A stretch of 64,000 nucleotides of DNA from Sphingomonas sp. HDW15A (GCF_011301715.1 NZ_CP049870.1:186001-250000); one strand, 5' to 3'; positions 37,988 through 47,727 are shown, numbered from the stretch's first letter. Numbers and translations: made by a program. Notes: generated by a model from the sequence alone, not told the origin.

Positions 37988-38016
37988 TACGAGACGTGTA
38001 AGCGGTGGCGCGGGCT

Positions 38017-38108
38017 TGCACGCCGGCCTCCTTCTCTACATGGCCCGCGACAGCTCGAACTGCGCCTACAGCATCTGCAACGCGACTTCGCGGCGGCAGG
38101 CAGCCTCG
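38017..38108 (+). pseudogene. Decayed fragment of an S41 peptidase paralogue
   Basis: This 92-base stretch is clearly similar to 39518-39610, the coding region for residues 44-74 of the S41 peptidase gene 1.4 kb downstream; it matches tgcac-ccggcctc, then gcccgcgaca, gcgacttcgcggcggca and cagcctcg blocks with one base fewer overall. No open frame of useful length covers it. It looks like the remnant of a duplicated peptidase gene or of an unequal recombination. The 217 bases between the flanking genes hold nothing else recognisable. Confidence 0.6.
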
Positions 38109-38204
38109 AGGACGGTTGCGGCGGCGCCTTAGGGGAGGGCCGGAGGGCTGCCCCGCGCGCTTGAATTTGACATTGGTCCGCCACCGCATTTCCATGGTGG
38201 CGCC

Positions 38205-38837
38205 ATGCGAGACCGGGGGATCACAGCAGCGAGCGCCAACGCGCGGATGATGGCGGCAGTCACTGGCGGGCTGCTGCTTGCAACGTTGTGGGCGTGGACT
38301 GGCGCCCCGCCTGAGGCGGGGTCGGCGAAGATGGTGACGCGAAATCTCGGTGCGGTTCTCCTAGTCGTCACCGCGCTCACGACCGCGAACTATCTCTACG
38401 CCGCCGCGCTGGCGCGGAAACTGCGTCGGGGCGAAGGCGTCATTGCCGGCTGGACCGTGCCTCAGGCGGAGTTCGAGCGCTTCCGGACTGAAGAACGCGC
38501 GATGACCAAGCGGAAAAACAATTGGCGCATGCCGCGCGGTGGTACGCGGTCAGGGCTACCGGTGATCTTTGGCCGGGACTGTGTCTTGGTGGGCGACACC
38601 TATTTCAAGTTGCTGGGCAAGGGCATCTCTCGGTTCGCTAGCGTCCGGATCGAGCAGGGGGCGACCCCCTCGGTCGAATTCGCGATGCGCCTGACGGCTT
38701 ATGGCTCGGTGGGGCTGGGACAGACCGCACGCTATCGCGGGCACTTGCGCGTGCCGATCGCTCCCGGTGCGAGCGTTGAGGCGGCGCGCGTCGTCCGTCA
38801 TTTTGAGGACGTGCTGGAAGGCCGGGCGAAGCTCTAG
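38205..38837 (+). CDS. Hypothetical membrane protein
   Basis: A 210-residue protein with two hydrophobic helices in the first third (about 15-34 and 46-70), then a long soluble part with RMPRGGTRSGLPVIFGRDCVLVG and a helical C-terminus. No family was recognised. It is probably membrane anchored with a cytosolic domain. Confidence 0.55.
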   Translation: MRDRGITAASANARMMAAVTGGLLLATLWAWTGAPPEAGSAKMVTRNLGAVLLVVTALTTANYLYAAALARKLRRGEGVIAGWTVPQAEFERFRTEERAMTKRKNNWRMPRGGTRSGLPVIFGRDCVLVGDTYFKLLGKGISRFASVRIEQGATPSVEFAMRLTAYGSVGLGQTARYRGHLRVPIAPGASVEAARVVRHFEDVLEGRAKL

Positions 38838-38855
38838 GCAGCGGATGGTAAGAGG

Positions 38856-39233
38856 CTACTGAGCTGTTCCGCAATGCTCGTTGCGGACGCCCGTCCCGAA
38901 ATCAATCTCCTTGAGTTTCATCCAGAGATTGGCGCCACCCGTCTTGCGCACCGTTCCATCGGGGAAATGCGTCTCGGTGGCGATGTGCTTCCGCATATTC
39001 GTGCGGCAATCGATCATCGAGGTGCTAATGACCCTTCTGCCGACGTAAATGGGCGGCTTCTTGTAGGTCATCTCCATCCGGTACGTCAGCAAATCGCTGT
39101 CCCACTTGATCGAATCGAGATCGAGGCGAGTCTTGATGCGATCGTTATCGACACGTTCCTGCCACCTTTCGGCATTCCCAGATCCGGAAATGCCGAGGAG
39201 CGTGAGAAACAAGAGCGCCGGAATTCGGGGCAT
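38856..39233 (-). CDS. Secreted surface-adhesin-E-like protein
   Basis: A 125-residue protein with a signal peptide (PALLFLTLLGISGSGNA) and a small domain whose RIKTRLDLDSIKWDSDLLTY segment resembles the beta-strand pattern of Adhesin_E-type proteins. The start at 39233 was chosen because the signal peptide begins there. It is convergent with the upstream membrane gene. Similarity is weak. Confidence 0.55.
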   Translation of the reverse strand: MPRIPALLFLTLLGISGSGNAERWQERVDNDRIKTRLDLDSIKWDSDLLTYRMEMTYKKPPIYVGRRVISTSMIDCRTNMRKHIATETHFPDGTVRKTGGANLWMKLKEIDFGTGVRNEHCGTAQ

Positions 39234-39387
39234 GACGCGTCCCTTCGCAACAGCGATCCGGGGAGGGCGAGTGTGGCAGCGTCGGTCCTTGCCATCAAGC
39301 ACGCGCTTCTTCGTCTGCACATTCCCGTCTATGATCCCGGGCGGTTGGTTCGTCTTCGGCGCCGCGCGCACGATGGAGAACATGATG

Positions 39388-40836
39388 ATGTTGTCGCGAC
39401 GCCAGACAATCGCCGGAGGCGGGGCTACACTGCTGGCCAGCCACGCCGGTCTTCGCGCCGGTCCCGGCGCAGGCGAAATCGCCGACGATATTGCCATCGC
39501 CCGCCGCGCTTTGGCCCTGCACCCCGGCCTCTACCGCTATCAGAGCCCGCGACAGGTCGAGCAACGCCTGCAGCACCTGCAGCGCGACTTCGCGGCGGCA
39601 CGCAGCCTCGACGAGCGCTTCCTCCTGCTTTCGGCCTTCACGGCGCTGGTTCGATGCGGGCATACGCATTGCAATCCATACAATCAGAAGAAGGCGACAA
39701 CCTCGGCCTTGTTCGAGCGGCCGACGCGCCTGCCATTCGCCTTCGACTGGATCGACGGACGGATGGCCGTGGTCGCCGACCGCAGCGGCACTGGCAAGCT
39801 GCCGCGCGGAACCGAAATCCTCAGCATCGGCGGCGAGTCCGCGCCGCGCCTTCTGAAGCGGCTGCTGCCCTATGCCCGCGCCGACGGCTCAAACGACGCC
39901 AAGCGAGTCAAGCAGATGGCGATGCTCGGCACCGACAAGATCGAGACGTTCGACATCTTCCAAAGCCTGCTTCGCCCGCCGGTCGGCGGCGCCTTCCGAT
40001 TGCGCTTTCGAACGCCGGACGGAAGGGTATCGGATGGTCGGTTTGCGGCACTTACATCCGCGCAGCGGCTGGCGGCACGAACCACGATAGACACCAATGG
40101 CGCTACCGAGCCCTTCTGGACGTGGGCGATGGCTGACGGCATCGCCACTCTGACCATGCCAAGCTGGGTGATGTACAACAGCAAGTGGGACTGGCAGGCG
40201 TGGCTCGGCGATCGGCTCGACAGTCTTACGAGCGCCAAGGGCCTGATCATCGATCTTCGCGCCAACGAAGGCGGCAACGATTGCGGCGACGTCATCCTCG
40301 CTCGGCTGGCGGGTCGCGATCTGGACTTTGCGGGCTATCGCGAACTGGTCCGCTACCGCCGCACCCCAAAGGACCTCGACCCTTATCTCGATACGTGGGA
40401 CGACAGCTTTCGAACGATCGGCGAGAAAGCGGTCGACGCCGGCGACGGCTTTTTCGAGCTGGGCAAGGAGGGGAGCGACACCATAAGGGCGGTCGGACCG
40501 CGTCTCAGCCTGCCGGTCGCCGCGCTGGTCGGCCCGACCTGCAGCTCGGCCACTTTCGCATTCGCCCGGCGGGCGCAGGAATCCGGACTTGTGCGGCTGT
40601 TCGGCGAGCCCACCGGCGGGAACCTTAGGGGCATCAACGGCGGCGCCTATTTCTTTGTCCGGCTGCCCGGCAGCGGGCTTGAGTTCGACCTGCCGATCAA
40701 GGGCTATTACCCGTTGCGCCCGCAACCCGATCGCGGCGTGCTGCCCAATGTCCTTGTGCGGTCGTCGCTAGCCGACATCGACATGGGGCGAGACCGCGTC
40801 ATTGCCACGGCCCGCGCGTGGATAGCGAGCGCCTAA
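39388..40836 (+). CDS. S41 family peptidase-like protein, Tat-exported
   Basis: A 482-residue protein with a twin-arginine-like signal (LSRRQTIAGGGATLLA), a scaffold with IDLRANEGGND (289-298) and the catalytic-serine region GPTCSSATFAFA (Ser386/387) of the C-terminal-processing/S41 fold. Of several closely spaced ATGs, the one at 39388 has GGAGAA seven bases upstream. A degraded partial copy lies at 38.0 kb. Its stop overlaps the serA stop by three bases. Substrate unknown. Confidence 0.8.
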   Translation: MLSRRQTIAGGGATLLASHAGLRAGPGAGEIADDIAIARRALALHPGLYRYQSPRQVEQRLQHLQRDFAAARSLDERFLLLSAFTALVRCGHTHCNPYNQKKATTSALFERPTRLPFAFDWIDGRMAVVADRSGTGKLPRGTEILSIGGESAPRLLKRLLPYARADGSNDAKRVKQMAMLGTDKIETFDIFQSLLRPPVGGAFRLRFRTPDGRVSDGRFAALTSAQRLAARTTIDTNGATEPFWTWAMADGIATLTMPSWVMYNSKWDWQAWLGDRLDSLTSAKGLIIDLRANEGGNDCGDVILARLAGRDLDFAGYRELVRYRRTPKDLDPYLDTWDDSFRTIGEKAVDAGDGFFELGKEGSDTIRAVGPRLSLPVAALVGPTCSSATFAFARRAQESGLVRLFGEPTGGNLRGINGGAYFFVRLPGSGLEFDLPIKGYYPLRPQPDRGVLPNVLVRSSLADIDMGRDRVIATARAWIASA

Positions 40837-42409
40837 AAGCGTAGCGGCACGACCCTTCGCACCCCTTCGAGATTGCAGAGCGTCTCGACTACTTCCGGCC
40901 CAATCGCGCCGTCGACCGCGACGAGGCTTGCGGCCTCGCCATGCGCCTTGCGACGGCCAAGGTTGAAGGTGGCGATATTGATGCCCGCCTCGCCAAGCGC
41001 CGTTCCGAGCTTGCCGATGAAGCCGGGTGTATCGGTATTCACAATGTAGAGCATCGATCCGTCGAGCTCGGCCTCGATCTCGATCCCGAACATCTCGACG
41101 AGACGCGGATGCACTCCGAACAGCGTTCCCGCGACACGACGAGCACCCTTGTTGGTCGTCACCTCGACCGCGACGAGCGTATGGTAGGCGCCCTCGCGGT
41201 CATGGCGGACCTCGCGAACGTCGAGGCCGCGTTCCTTGGCCAGGAACGGTGCGTTGACCATGTTCACCGTGTCCGAATAGGTGCCCATCAGCCCGGCCAG
41301 GACGGCGCCGGTGATCGGCTTCTGGTTCAACTGCGCCGCGGCACCCTCGACCTCGATGGAGACGCCCTTGATGTCCTCGCCGACAACCTGGCCGACCAGT
41401 TTCCCGAGCTTTTCGGCGAGCGCCATGTAGGGCCTCAGTCGGGGCGCTTCCTCGGCACTCAGGCTTGGCATGTTGATGGCGTTCGTGACACCTCCGAGGA
41501 GGAGGAAGTCGCTCATTTGCTCGGCGACCTGAATGGCCACATTGACCTGCGCCTCGCTGGTCGATGCACCCAAATGCGGGGTCGAGATGAAGCCCGGCGT
41601 CCCGAACAGGGGCGAAGCGGTGGCGGGCTCCTTCTCGAACACGTCGAGCGCCGCACCCGCGACATGACCGCTGTCGAGCGCGTCCTTCAATGCCTCCTCG
41701 TCGATCAGCCCGCCGCGCGCGCAGTTGACGATCCGCACCCCTCGTTTGGTCTTGGCCAATGCTTCGCGCGACAGAATTCCGCGCGTCTGGTCGGTCAGCG
41801 GCGTGTGCAGCGTGATGAAGTTGGCACGTCGCAGCAGCTCGTCGAGCTCGACCTTCTCAATCCCGAGATCGAGCGCGCGCTCGGGGTCAGAAACGGGTCG
41901 AAGGCGACGACCTTCATGCGAAGGCCGAGCGCCCGCGTTGCGACGATCGAGCCGATGTTTCCGGCGCCGATCAGACCCAGCGTCTTGCCGGTGACCTCGA
42001 CACCCATGAAGCGGTTCTTCTCCCACTTGCCGGCCTGGGTGCTGGCGTCGGCTTCGGGGAGCTGGCGGGCGAGCGCGAACATCAGGGCAATGGCATGCTC
42101 CGCCGTGGTGATCGAATTGCCGAAAGGCGTGTTCATGACGACCACGCCGGCGGCGGTGGCTGCAGGGATGTCGACATTGTCGACGCCGATCCCCGCGCGG
42201 CCGACCACCTTCAGATTGGTCGCCGCATCAAGGATGTCCTTCGTGACCTTGGTCGAGCTGCGGATGGCGAGGCCGTCATACCCGCTGATAATGGCCTTCA
42301 GCTTATCGGGTGACTGGCCCGTGATCTCGTCGACATGAATGCCGCGCTCGCGAAAGATCGCGGCGGCTTTCGGGTCCATCTTGTCGGAGATGAGGACGCG
42401 TACGGTCAT
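40833..42409 (-). CDS. serA: D-3-phosphoglycerate dehydrogenase, one-base frameshift as written
   Basis: A type I SerA (525 residues after correction) catalysing the first step of serine synthesis. The substrate domain VRVLISDKMDPKAAAIF is followed by the NAD domain with GLIGAGNIGS, the catalytic NCARGGLIDE and HLGASTSEAQ, and C-terminal ASB and ACT regulatory domains. The frame breaks after AFDPFLTP: the downstream half (ERALDLGIEKVE onward) is in the next frame, and one extra base in the run 41883-41886 rejoins it. Last gene of serC-ridA-serA; its ATG overlaps the ridA stop. Confidence 0.92.
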
Positions 42410-42870
42410 TTCTTGGGCTTCTCCGGCACGTGGGCGACAAGCGTGATCTCGGCGATCCCGCCGGGCTGAAGGAGGCCATTTGTGCCGACCGCCGTCCACG
42501 CCGGCGGCTTGCCCTTCATGTAGCGGTTCTTCACCTTCACCATGGCGTCGATCTGGGCATTCACGTCGGTGTGGACGCTGCGAACCTCGACTACGTCGTC
42601 CCAGCTCGCGCCGGCGCGGGCGAGGATTTTGCCGAGGGCCTCGAATGCACGTGTGAAGGCCTTGTCTGTATCCGTCTCGCCGGGCGCGAGATAGACGGGG
42701 ACGCCCGAAAGATAGGCGATGCCGTTGCTGACGACCGCGTCCGCATAGCCAAATTGCTCTTGGAACTGCCGCTGCCGTGCATTCTCCGGCATGACGACAT
42801 TGGCCTGCTGGCGCGCGCCTTGCGAAGTTTGAACTACGGCGGCGAGCACGAGAAGCGTCGTCGAGATCAT
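42406..42870 (-). CDS. RidA/YjgF family protein with signal peptide
   Basis: A 154-residue RidA-fold protein with an N-terminal hydrophobic signal sequence (STTLLVLAAVVQTSQGA), so probably exported. The trimer-fold blocks SGVPVYLAPG, FEALGKILARAGASWDDVVEV and AEITLVAHV are present. At the position of the catalytic Arg105 of E. coli RidA this protein has Trp (PPAWTAVG), so imine deaminase activity is doubtful. It lies between serC and serA with four-base overlaps at both ends. Confidence 0.82.
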   Translation of the reverse strand: MISTTLLVLAAVVQTSQGARQQANVVMPENARQRQFQEQFGYADAVVSNGIAYLSGVPVYLAPGETDTDKAFTRAFEALGKILARAGASWDDVVEVRSVHTDVNAQIDAMVKVKNRYMKGKPPAWTAVGTNGLLQPGGIAEITLVAHVPEKPKK

Positions 42871-43991
42871 TGGCTGGTTTCCTTCCATGCCCAGTCGAGC
42901 CACGGCCCAAGGGCCTCTATGTCGGCGGTGTCCACCGTCGCTCCACACCAGATACGCAGGCCGGGAGGCGCATCGCGGTAGCCGGCGATGTCGTAGGCTG
43001 CGCCTTCCGCCTCGAGCAAGGCAGCAAAGCGCTTGATGAAAGTCGCGTCAGCGCCGTCGACGGTCAGGCACACGCTGGTCTTCGAGCAGCTCGATGGGTC
43101 CTGAGCCAGATGCCCCAGCCAGTTGCGCCCGGCGACGATTCGATCGAGTGCCGCGGCATTGGCTTCGGTGCGCGCAATCATGCCCTGGAGCCCGCCGACG
43201 CCGCGCGCCCATTCGAGTGCGAATATGGCATCTTCGACGGCGAGCATCGACGGCGTGTTGATCGTTTCGCCGGTGAAAATTCCTTCGTTCAAAGTTCCCG
43301 ATTTAAGCAGTCGGAACAGCTTGGGCAGTGGCCGATCGGGCACGAAGCTCGCGAGGCGCTCGACCGCGCGCGGGCCGAGAATGAGGACTCCGTGCGCGCC
43401 TTCCCCGCCGAGCGCCTTCTGCCAGCTGAAAGTGGCGACATCGACCTTGTCCCACGGAATGTCATAGGCGAACACGGCGCTGGTCGCATCGGCGAAACTC
43501 AGCCCCTCACGGTCGGCCGCGATCCACTCGCCGTGGGGCACGCGCACACCGCTGGTGGTGCCGTTCCAGGTGAACAGGACATCGTTCGACCAATCCACCT
43601 GCGCCAAGTCGGGCAGGTCGCCATAATCGGCGCGGATGATCGTCGGGTCGAGCTTCAGCTGCTTGACCGCGTCGGTCACCCAGCCTTCGCCGAAGCTCTC
43701 CCAAGCGAGGCAAGTGACGGGACGAGCGCCGAGCATCGACCACATGGCGAGCTCGAACGCGCCAGTGTCGGAGCCGGGCACGATGCCGATTCGGTGCGTG
43801 TCGGGAAGCGCGAGCGTCTCGCGCATCAGGTCGATGCAATATCTGAGGCGTTGTTTGCCGAGCGTACCACGATGCGACCGGCCGAGATCGTTGAGGAAAA
43901 GCTTGTCGGGAGCCCATCCAGGCGGCTTGGCGCATGGCCCCGAAGAAAAAAACGGCCGCGCCGGAAGTGGCGGCTTGTCGGTGGTCGTCAA
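42867..43991 (-). CDS. serC: Phosphoserine aminotransferase
   Basis: A 374-residue PLP transaminase converting 3-phosphohydroxypyruvate to phosphoserine. The PLP lysine is in FSWQKALGGEGAHG. ARPFFSSGPCAKPPGW, HRIGIVPGSDTGAFE and TWNGTTSGVRVP are alphaproteobacterial SerC blocks. TTG at 43991 with GAGGAGAG upstream is the start, since the family N-terminus begins there. First gene of the serC-ridA-serA operon. Confidence 0.93.
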   Translation of the reverse strand: MTTTDKPPLPARPFFSSGPCAKPPGWAPDKLFLNDLGRSHRGTLGKQRLRYCIDLMRETLALPDTHRIGIVPGSDTGAFELAMWSMLGARPVTCLAWESFGEGWVTDAVKQLKLDPTIIRADYGDLPDLAQVDWSNDVLFTWNGTTSGVRVPHGEWIAADREGLSFADATSAVFAYDIPWDKVDVATFSWQKALGGEGAHGVLILGPRAVERLASFVPDRPLPKLFRLLKSGTLNEGIFTGETINTPSMLAVEDAIFALEWARGVGGLQGMIARTEANAAALDRIVAGRNWLGHLAQDPSSCSKTSVCLTVDGADATFIKRFAALLEAEGAAYDIAGYRDAPPGLRIWCGATVDTADIEALGPWLDWAWKETSQ

Positions 43992-44354
43992 TGTAACTCT
44001 CCTCGCAGAGAGCGCGCGCCGCGTTGGGACGGCGTGGCCCGACACCACGCATAACCCAATGAGCGAGGCGGGCAAGCGACAACGCAGAAATGTGAAGAAA
44101 TCTCAGGGAAGACCCGGTCAGGCTTAACCTGAATCAAGTTTTCCAAACGGTTCATCCCGCAGCGAACGCCATTCACCCATAACCGGGGAACCCAAGGTTG
44201 TATTCCTTAACCACTCTGGGACACCTTCACGTCTTCCAGATGCGGGTGGGCAAAACGCGTATCTCGGAAAAGGGAGGGGCCTCAGGCTCCAGGAGAAGAG
44301 AAGTTGGCGGCGCGTCACGTAGGCGCGTCGGCGAGATTTTTGGAGCGTGGTAAA
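43992..44354. other. Intergenic region between serC and the M23 peptidase gene
   Basis: About 360 bases between divergent genes. It must hold the promoters of both operons. No riboswitch, tRNA or long hairpin was recognised. A TTG at 44304 behind AGGAGAAGAG could be an earlier start of the peptidase gene. Confidence 0.5.
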
Positions 44355-45296
44355 ATGACCAGGACGATCCGCATGACGAGCGCGCTGTTCCGCGACCGCG
44401 ATTTCTTCGTGCACGACGGAAGCAAGCTTCGTCGATTTACGATCCCGGCTTACGCCCAGATGATTGCCGCTCTCGCCATCGGCCTGCTCATTGCCTTTTC
44501 GACCTTCTCCGTAATCCGCTTCCTCTCCCCCGCCGCGCCCACCGTCACCAGCAATATCCCGACCGACCTCGTCCGCCTCGCCGCCGTTACCGAGCGCCGC
44601 GTTGCCGAGCTCGAATATCGACAGCAGCAATTGGCCGCGATGCTTTCGGGCGAGGAAATTGATCCGGAAGTCCTCAAGTACATTGTGACGACTTCTACCG
44701 GGGCGCAGGGCGGCCCGTACGAGCCGGTGAGCGCGACCAGCGATTCGACCTTCAAGCAACTGTTCACCAGCTGGAAGAAGCTCGACAGCCTGCAGAGCGG
44801 CGCGATCGCCGTCCCGTCCGACAAGCCGGTCAAGACCGCGTCCTTCACGTCGGGCTACGGCGTCCGCTCCGATCCGTTCAGCGGGGGCGCAGCCCGCCAC
44901 ATGGGCATCGACCTCGCCGGTCCCGTTGGAACACCGATCTATGCCACCGCCGACGGCAACGTCAGCGACAGCGGCTGGAACAGCGGCGGATACGGCAACC
45001 TCATCAAGATCGACCATGGCCGCGGGATCGAAACCCGCTATGGCCACCTTTCAAAAATCCTCGTTTCGGCCGGGACCCGCGTGAAGCGCGGCCAGTTGAT
45101 CGGCTACATGGGTTCGACCGGCCGGTCGACCGGAAGCCACCTCCATTATGAAGTCCGCATCGAGGGCCGTGCCGTCAATCCGGTGCCGTTCATGAAATCC
45201 ACCGACTACCTGCTTGCCATGCAGAGGAATGGCGGCGGAGTGTCGATGGATAACCACGTCGCCCAGGGCGGCCCGCAGGGCTCGCCGAAGCGCTAA
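44355..45296 (+). CDS. M23 family metallopeptidase
   Basis: A 313-residue LytM-type endopeptidase anchored by one membrane helix (about 37-57), with a coiled segment (VTERRVAELEYRQQQLAAML) and a C-terminal LytM domain. Zn ligands are in HMGIDLAG and in the HLHYEV motif, with RYGHLS near them; all four ligands are present, so the enzyme should be active on peptidoglycan cross-links rather than a degenerate EnvC/NlpD-like activator. The start may lie at 44304 instead. Confidence 0.87.
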   Translation: MTRTIRMTSALFRDRDFFVHDGSKLRRFTIPAYAQMIAALAIGLLIAFSTFSVIRFLSPAAPTVTSNIPTDLVRLAAVTERRVAELEYRQQQLAAMLSGEEIDPEVLKYIVTTSTGAQGGPYEPVSATSDSTFKQLFTSWKKLDSLQSGAIAVPSDKPVKTASFTSGYGVRSDPFSGGAARHMGIDLAGPVGTPIYATADGNVSDSGWNSGGYGNLIKIDHGRGIETRYGHLSKILVSAGTRVKRGQLIGYMGSTGRSTGSHLHYEVRIEGRAVNPVPFMKSTDYLLAMQRNGGGVSMDNHVAQGGPQGSPKR

Positions 45297-45333
45297 GCTT
45301 GCCGCGCAGGGTCCGCGCACCTATCTCCAACGC

Positions 45334-45663
45334 GTGACTGAAGCCTCCATCTCCCTGACCCAATCTGCCGCAGAGCGGGTTCGCCTGATCGCCGAACGGC
45401 AGGGCAAGGCGCCCGTTTTGCGCCTGGCGGTCGACGGCGGGGGTTGCGCCGGCTTCACTTACAAATTCTCTCTCGGCGAGCCCCAAGAGGGCGATTCGTC
45501 GACGATGTGCGCCGGCGCGACCTTGGTGGTCGATCCGATCAGTCTCGACATGCTTGCCGGAAGTCAGGTCGATTATGTCGAAGAACTGGGCGGCGCCGCG
45601 TTCCGAGTGACCAACCCCAATGCGGCTTCCGGCTGCGGCTGCGGAACCAGCTTCAGCATCTAG
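45334..45663 (+). CDS. erpA: HesB/IscA family iron-sulfur assembly protein
   Basis: A 109-residue A-type Fe-S carrier with all three cluster cysteines (GGGCAGF and C-terminal SGCGCGTSF). The GTG at 45334 begins at the family N-terminus. ErpA versus IscA cannot be settled by eye, as no isc or suf genes are in the window, but stand-alone placement favours ErpA. It is 37 bases after the M23 gene. Confidence 0.83.
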   Translation: MTEASISLTQSAAERVRLIAERQGKAPVLRLAVDGGGCAGFTYKFSLGEPQEGDSSTMCAGATLVVDPISLDMLAGSQVDYVEELGGAAFRVTNPNAASGCGCGTSFSI

Positions 45664-45696
45664 CGCCCCATTGCCGGCCTGCGCTAGGCAGCGGCG

Positions 45697-46470
45697 ATGA
45701 AGCTGGTCACCTACAACCTCAACGGTATCCGCGCCCGGCTGCCGCGCCTGATCGAATATCTTCAGCGCGAGCAGCCCGATATTGTCTGCCTCCAGGAGCT
45801 GAAATGCGCGGATGAGGCACTGCCCATCGTGGATATTGAGGCCGCGGGATATCATGCGGTTTGGCACGGCCAAAAGGGCTTCAATGGGGTCGCCGTGCTG
45901 GCAAAGGGCGAGGCGCCGACGCTTCGCCGGGTCGGGCTTCCGGGCGATCCCGACGATACGCATAGTCGTTATATCGAGGCCGAAGCCGGCGGGCTTGTGG
46001 TGGCGTCCATCTACCTTCCCAACGGCAATCCGATTGGCACCGAGAAGTTCGATTACAAGCTGAAGTGGATGGAACGGTTGTGCGCCCACGCCGCCGAACT
46101 GCTGGCGGAAGAGAGGCCGGTCGTACTTGCCGGCGATTACAACGTTATTCCCGAGGACCGCGACACCTTTAGTCGCAGGGCGATGGCCAACGACGCCCTG
46201 TTCCAGCCGGAAAGCCAGCAGGCCTTCCGCCGTTTGGTCAACCAGGGCTGGACCGACGCCCTTCGCGCCTTCCATCCTGACGAGCCGAAGCTCTTCACCT
46301 TCTGGGACTATACGGCCGGCGCCTGGCAGCGGGACGCGGGTTTCCGGATCGATCACCTGCTCTGTTCGCCGCGCGCGGCCGACCGGCTGCTGGGAGCGGA
46401 AGTTCACAAATGGGCCCGGGCTGAGGAGAAAGCATCCGACCATGCGCCGGTAGCGATCGAAGTGGCCTAG
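45697..46470 (+). CDS. xth: Exodeoxyribonuclease III
   Basis: A 257-residue Mg-dependent AP endonuclease/3' exonuclease. The conserved TYNLNGIRARLPRL, LQELKCADE, AGDYNVIPE, RIDHLLCS and SDHAPV segments are all present. The stop overlaps the convergent acyltransferase gene. Confidence 0.92.
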   Translation: MKLVTYNLNGIRARLPRLIEYLQREQPDIVCLQELKCADEALPIVDIEAAGYHAVWHGQKGFNGVAVLAKGEAPTLRRVGLPGDPDDTHSRYIEAEAGGLVVASIYLPNGNPIGTEKFDYKLKWMERLCAHAAELLAEERPVVLAGDYNVIPEDRDTFSRRAMANDALFQPESQQAFRRLVNQGWTDALRAFHPDEPKLFTFWDYTAGAWQRDAGFRIDHLLCSPRAADRLLGAEVHKWARAEEKASDHAPVAIEVA

Positions 46471-47600
46471 AGCTTCTTGGTGTAAATTCGATAGGTATGA
46501 TTGACACCAGCGCCGGGTAGCTGGGCGATCGACATCATGCCCTGATTGTCTTCCAACACCCAGCCAAACTCGCCGAAATAGACACCATATTTGCTGACGC
46601 ACACACGGCGCGTGAACTCGATCAGCATGAAGGCGAACTGGCTCGCCAACCGGCTGTTGTGGAATTTCTTGCGCACACCCATTAGCGGCACCCGCACTCG
46701 CCGTGTGGTCACCTTGCGCAGTCGCCATAGCAACTTGGCCCAGCCGAATGGGAACAGGGTCCCGTTCAAGTCGGCAATCATCTCGTTGACGTCAGGGATG
46801 GTGATCATGAAAGCGGCAGGATCGCCGTCATATTCCACGATCTTGACGAGATCGCCGACGATGATCGGCTTCAGCTTCTTGCCGGCATAAGCAATCTCCG
46901 CTTCGGTCAAGGGTACGAAGCCCCAATTGTCCGACCATGCGTCGTTGAGCATGTCGAGGACCAGCGCCGCTTCCTCGTCGAACCGCGACTTGTCGACATC
47001 GCGAATACGAATACGCGGGTTCTTCTCACCCGACTTGATCAGCCGGTCGATCACCGGAATCATGTCGATGCGTATGTCGAGCGCGAAGGTGTAAAGGTCC
47101 TTGGCCTTCTCATAACCGGCGGTCTCAATCCATTGCCGGTATTCGGGCCGGTGGTGCCCCATCATCACCAGCGGCGTCTCGACAAATCCTTCGATGAGGA
47201 GACCAGGCTCGTCCCAGATGGAAAGGCTGATCGGGCCCAACGCGTGTTTCATCCCTTGAACACGGAGCCAGTCTTCCGCGGCGCGGATCAGCGCGGCTGC
47301 GGTATCGCCATCGTGCGCGTCGAAGAAGCCCCACTGGCCAGTCGCGGGCATCCGGTCCTGCACAAGATCGTCGACCTGGGCGCTGATGCGGCCCACCACT
47401 CTGCCATCGCGCTCAGCCAGGAAAAGCTCGGCGCGGCCATGGCCGAACCACGGATTGTGGTTCGGATCGAGCAGGGCATGAACCTCGCTCTTGAGCGGTG
47501 GAACCCAGGCCGGGTCGTCCCTGTATACCTCCCACGCGAAATCGACGAAGGCCTTGCGATCGGCCTTGCTACGGACCGGGCGGATGGAAAGCGCACTCAT
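46467..47600 (-). CDS. GNAT-like acyltransferase family protein of unknown substrate
   Basis: A 377-residue soluble protein. The N-terminal half reads like a GNAT domain (DFAWEVYRDDPAWVPPL, ELFLAERDGRVVGRIS), and a second half is a related domain. This roughly 380-residue family is widespread. Bacterial ceramide synthase is also a GNAT-like acyltransferase, and a sphingolipid locus begins 4.5 kb to the right, so a role in N-acylation of sphinganine is possible but unproven. Confidence 0.7.
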   Translation of the reverse strand: MSALSIRPVRSKADRKAFVDFAWEVYRDDPAWVPPLKSEVHALLDPNHNPWFGHGRAELFLAERDGRVVGRISAQVDDLVQDRMPATGQWGFFDAHDGDTAAALIRAAEDWLRVQGMKHALGPISLSIWDEPGLLIEGFVETPLVMMGHHRPEYRQWIETAGYEKAKDLYTFALDIRIDMIPVIDRLIKSGEKNPRIRIRDVDKSRFDEEAALVLDMLNDAWSDNWGFVPLTEAEIAYAGKKLKPIIVGDLVKIVEYDGDPAAFMITIPDVNEMIADLNGTLFPFGWAKLLWRLRKVTTRRVRVPLMGVRKKFHNSRLASQFAFMLIEFTRRVCVSKYGVYFGEFGWVLEDNQGMMSIAQLPGAGVNHTYRIYTKKL

Positions 47601-47727
47601 CGTGCGTTTGGCTAGTGGCTTGAGCCGCTAATGTCACGGTTTGAGCTTGTTCAGCCTTGGCTCAGCCTTCTCTGGCCATGATCGTGCCACTATCTTTGGG
47701 CAGTCGGCAAAGCCGAAACAGAGACCT

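Noticed and set aside
44124..45047. A 307-codon open frame on the minus strand opposite the M23 peptidase gene
   Set aside because: It is antisense to a well-supported gene with zinc motifs, and its composition (Gly/Ala/Arg-rich with low-complexity runs) is that of a shadow frame in high-GC DNA.
45190..46728. A 512-codon open frame on the minus strand across HesB and xth
   Set aside because: It covers two clear genes on the other strand and shows no family motif; long antisense frames are expected at this GC content.
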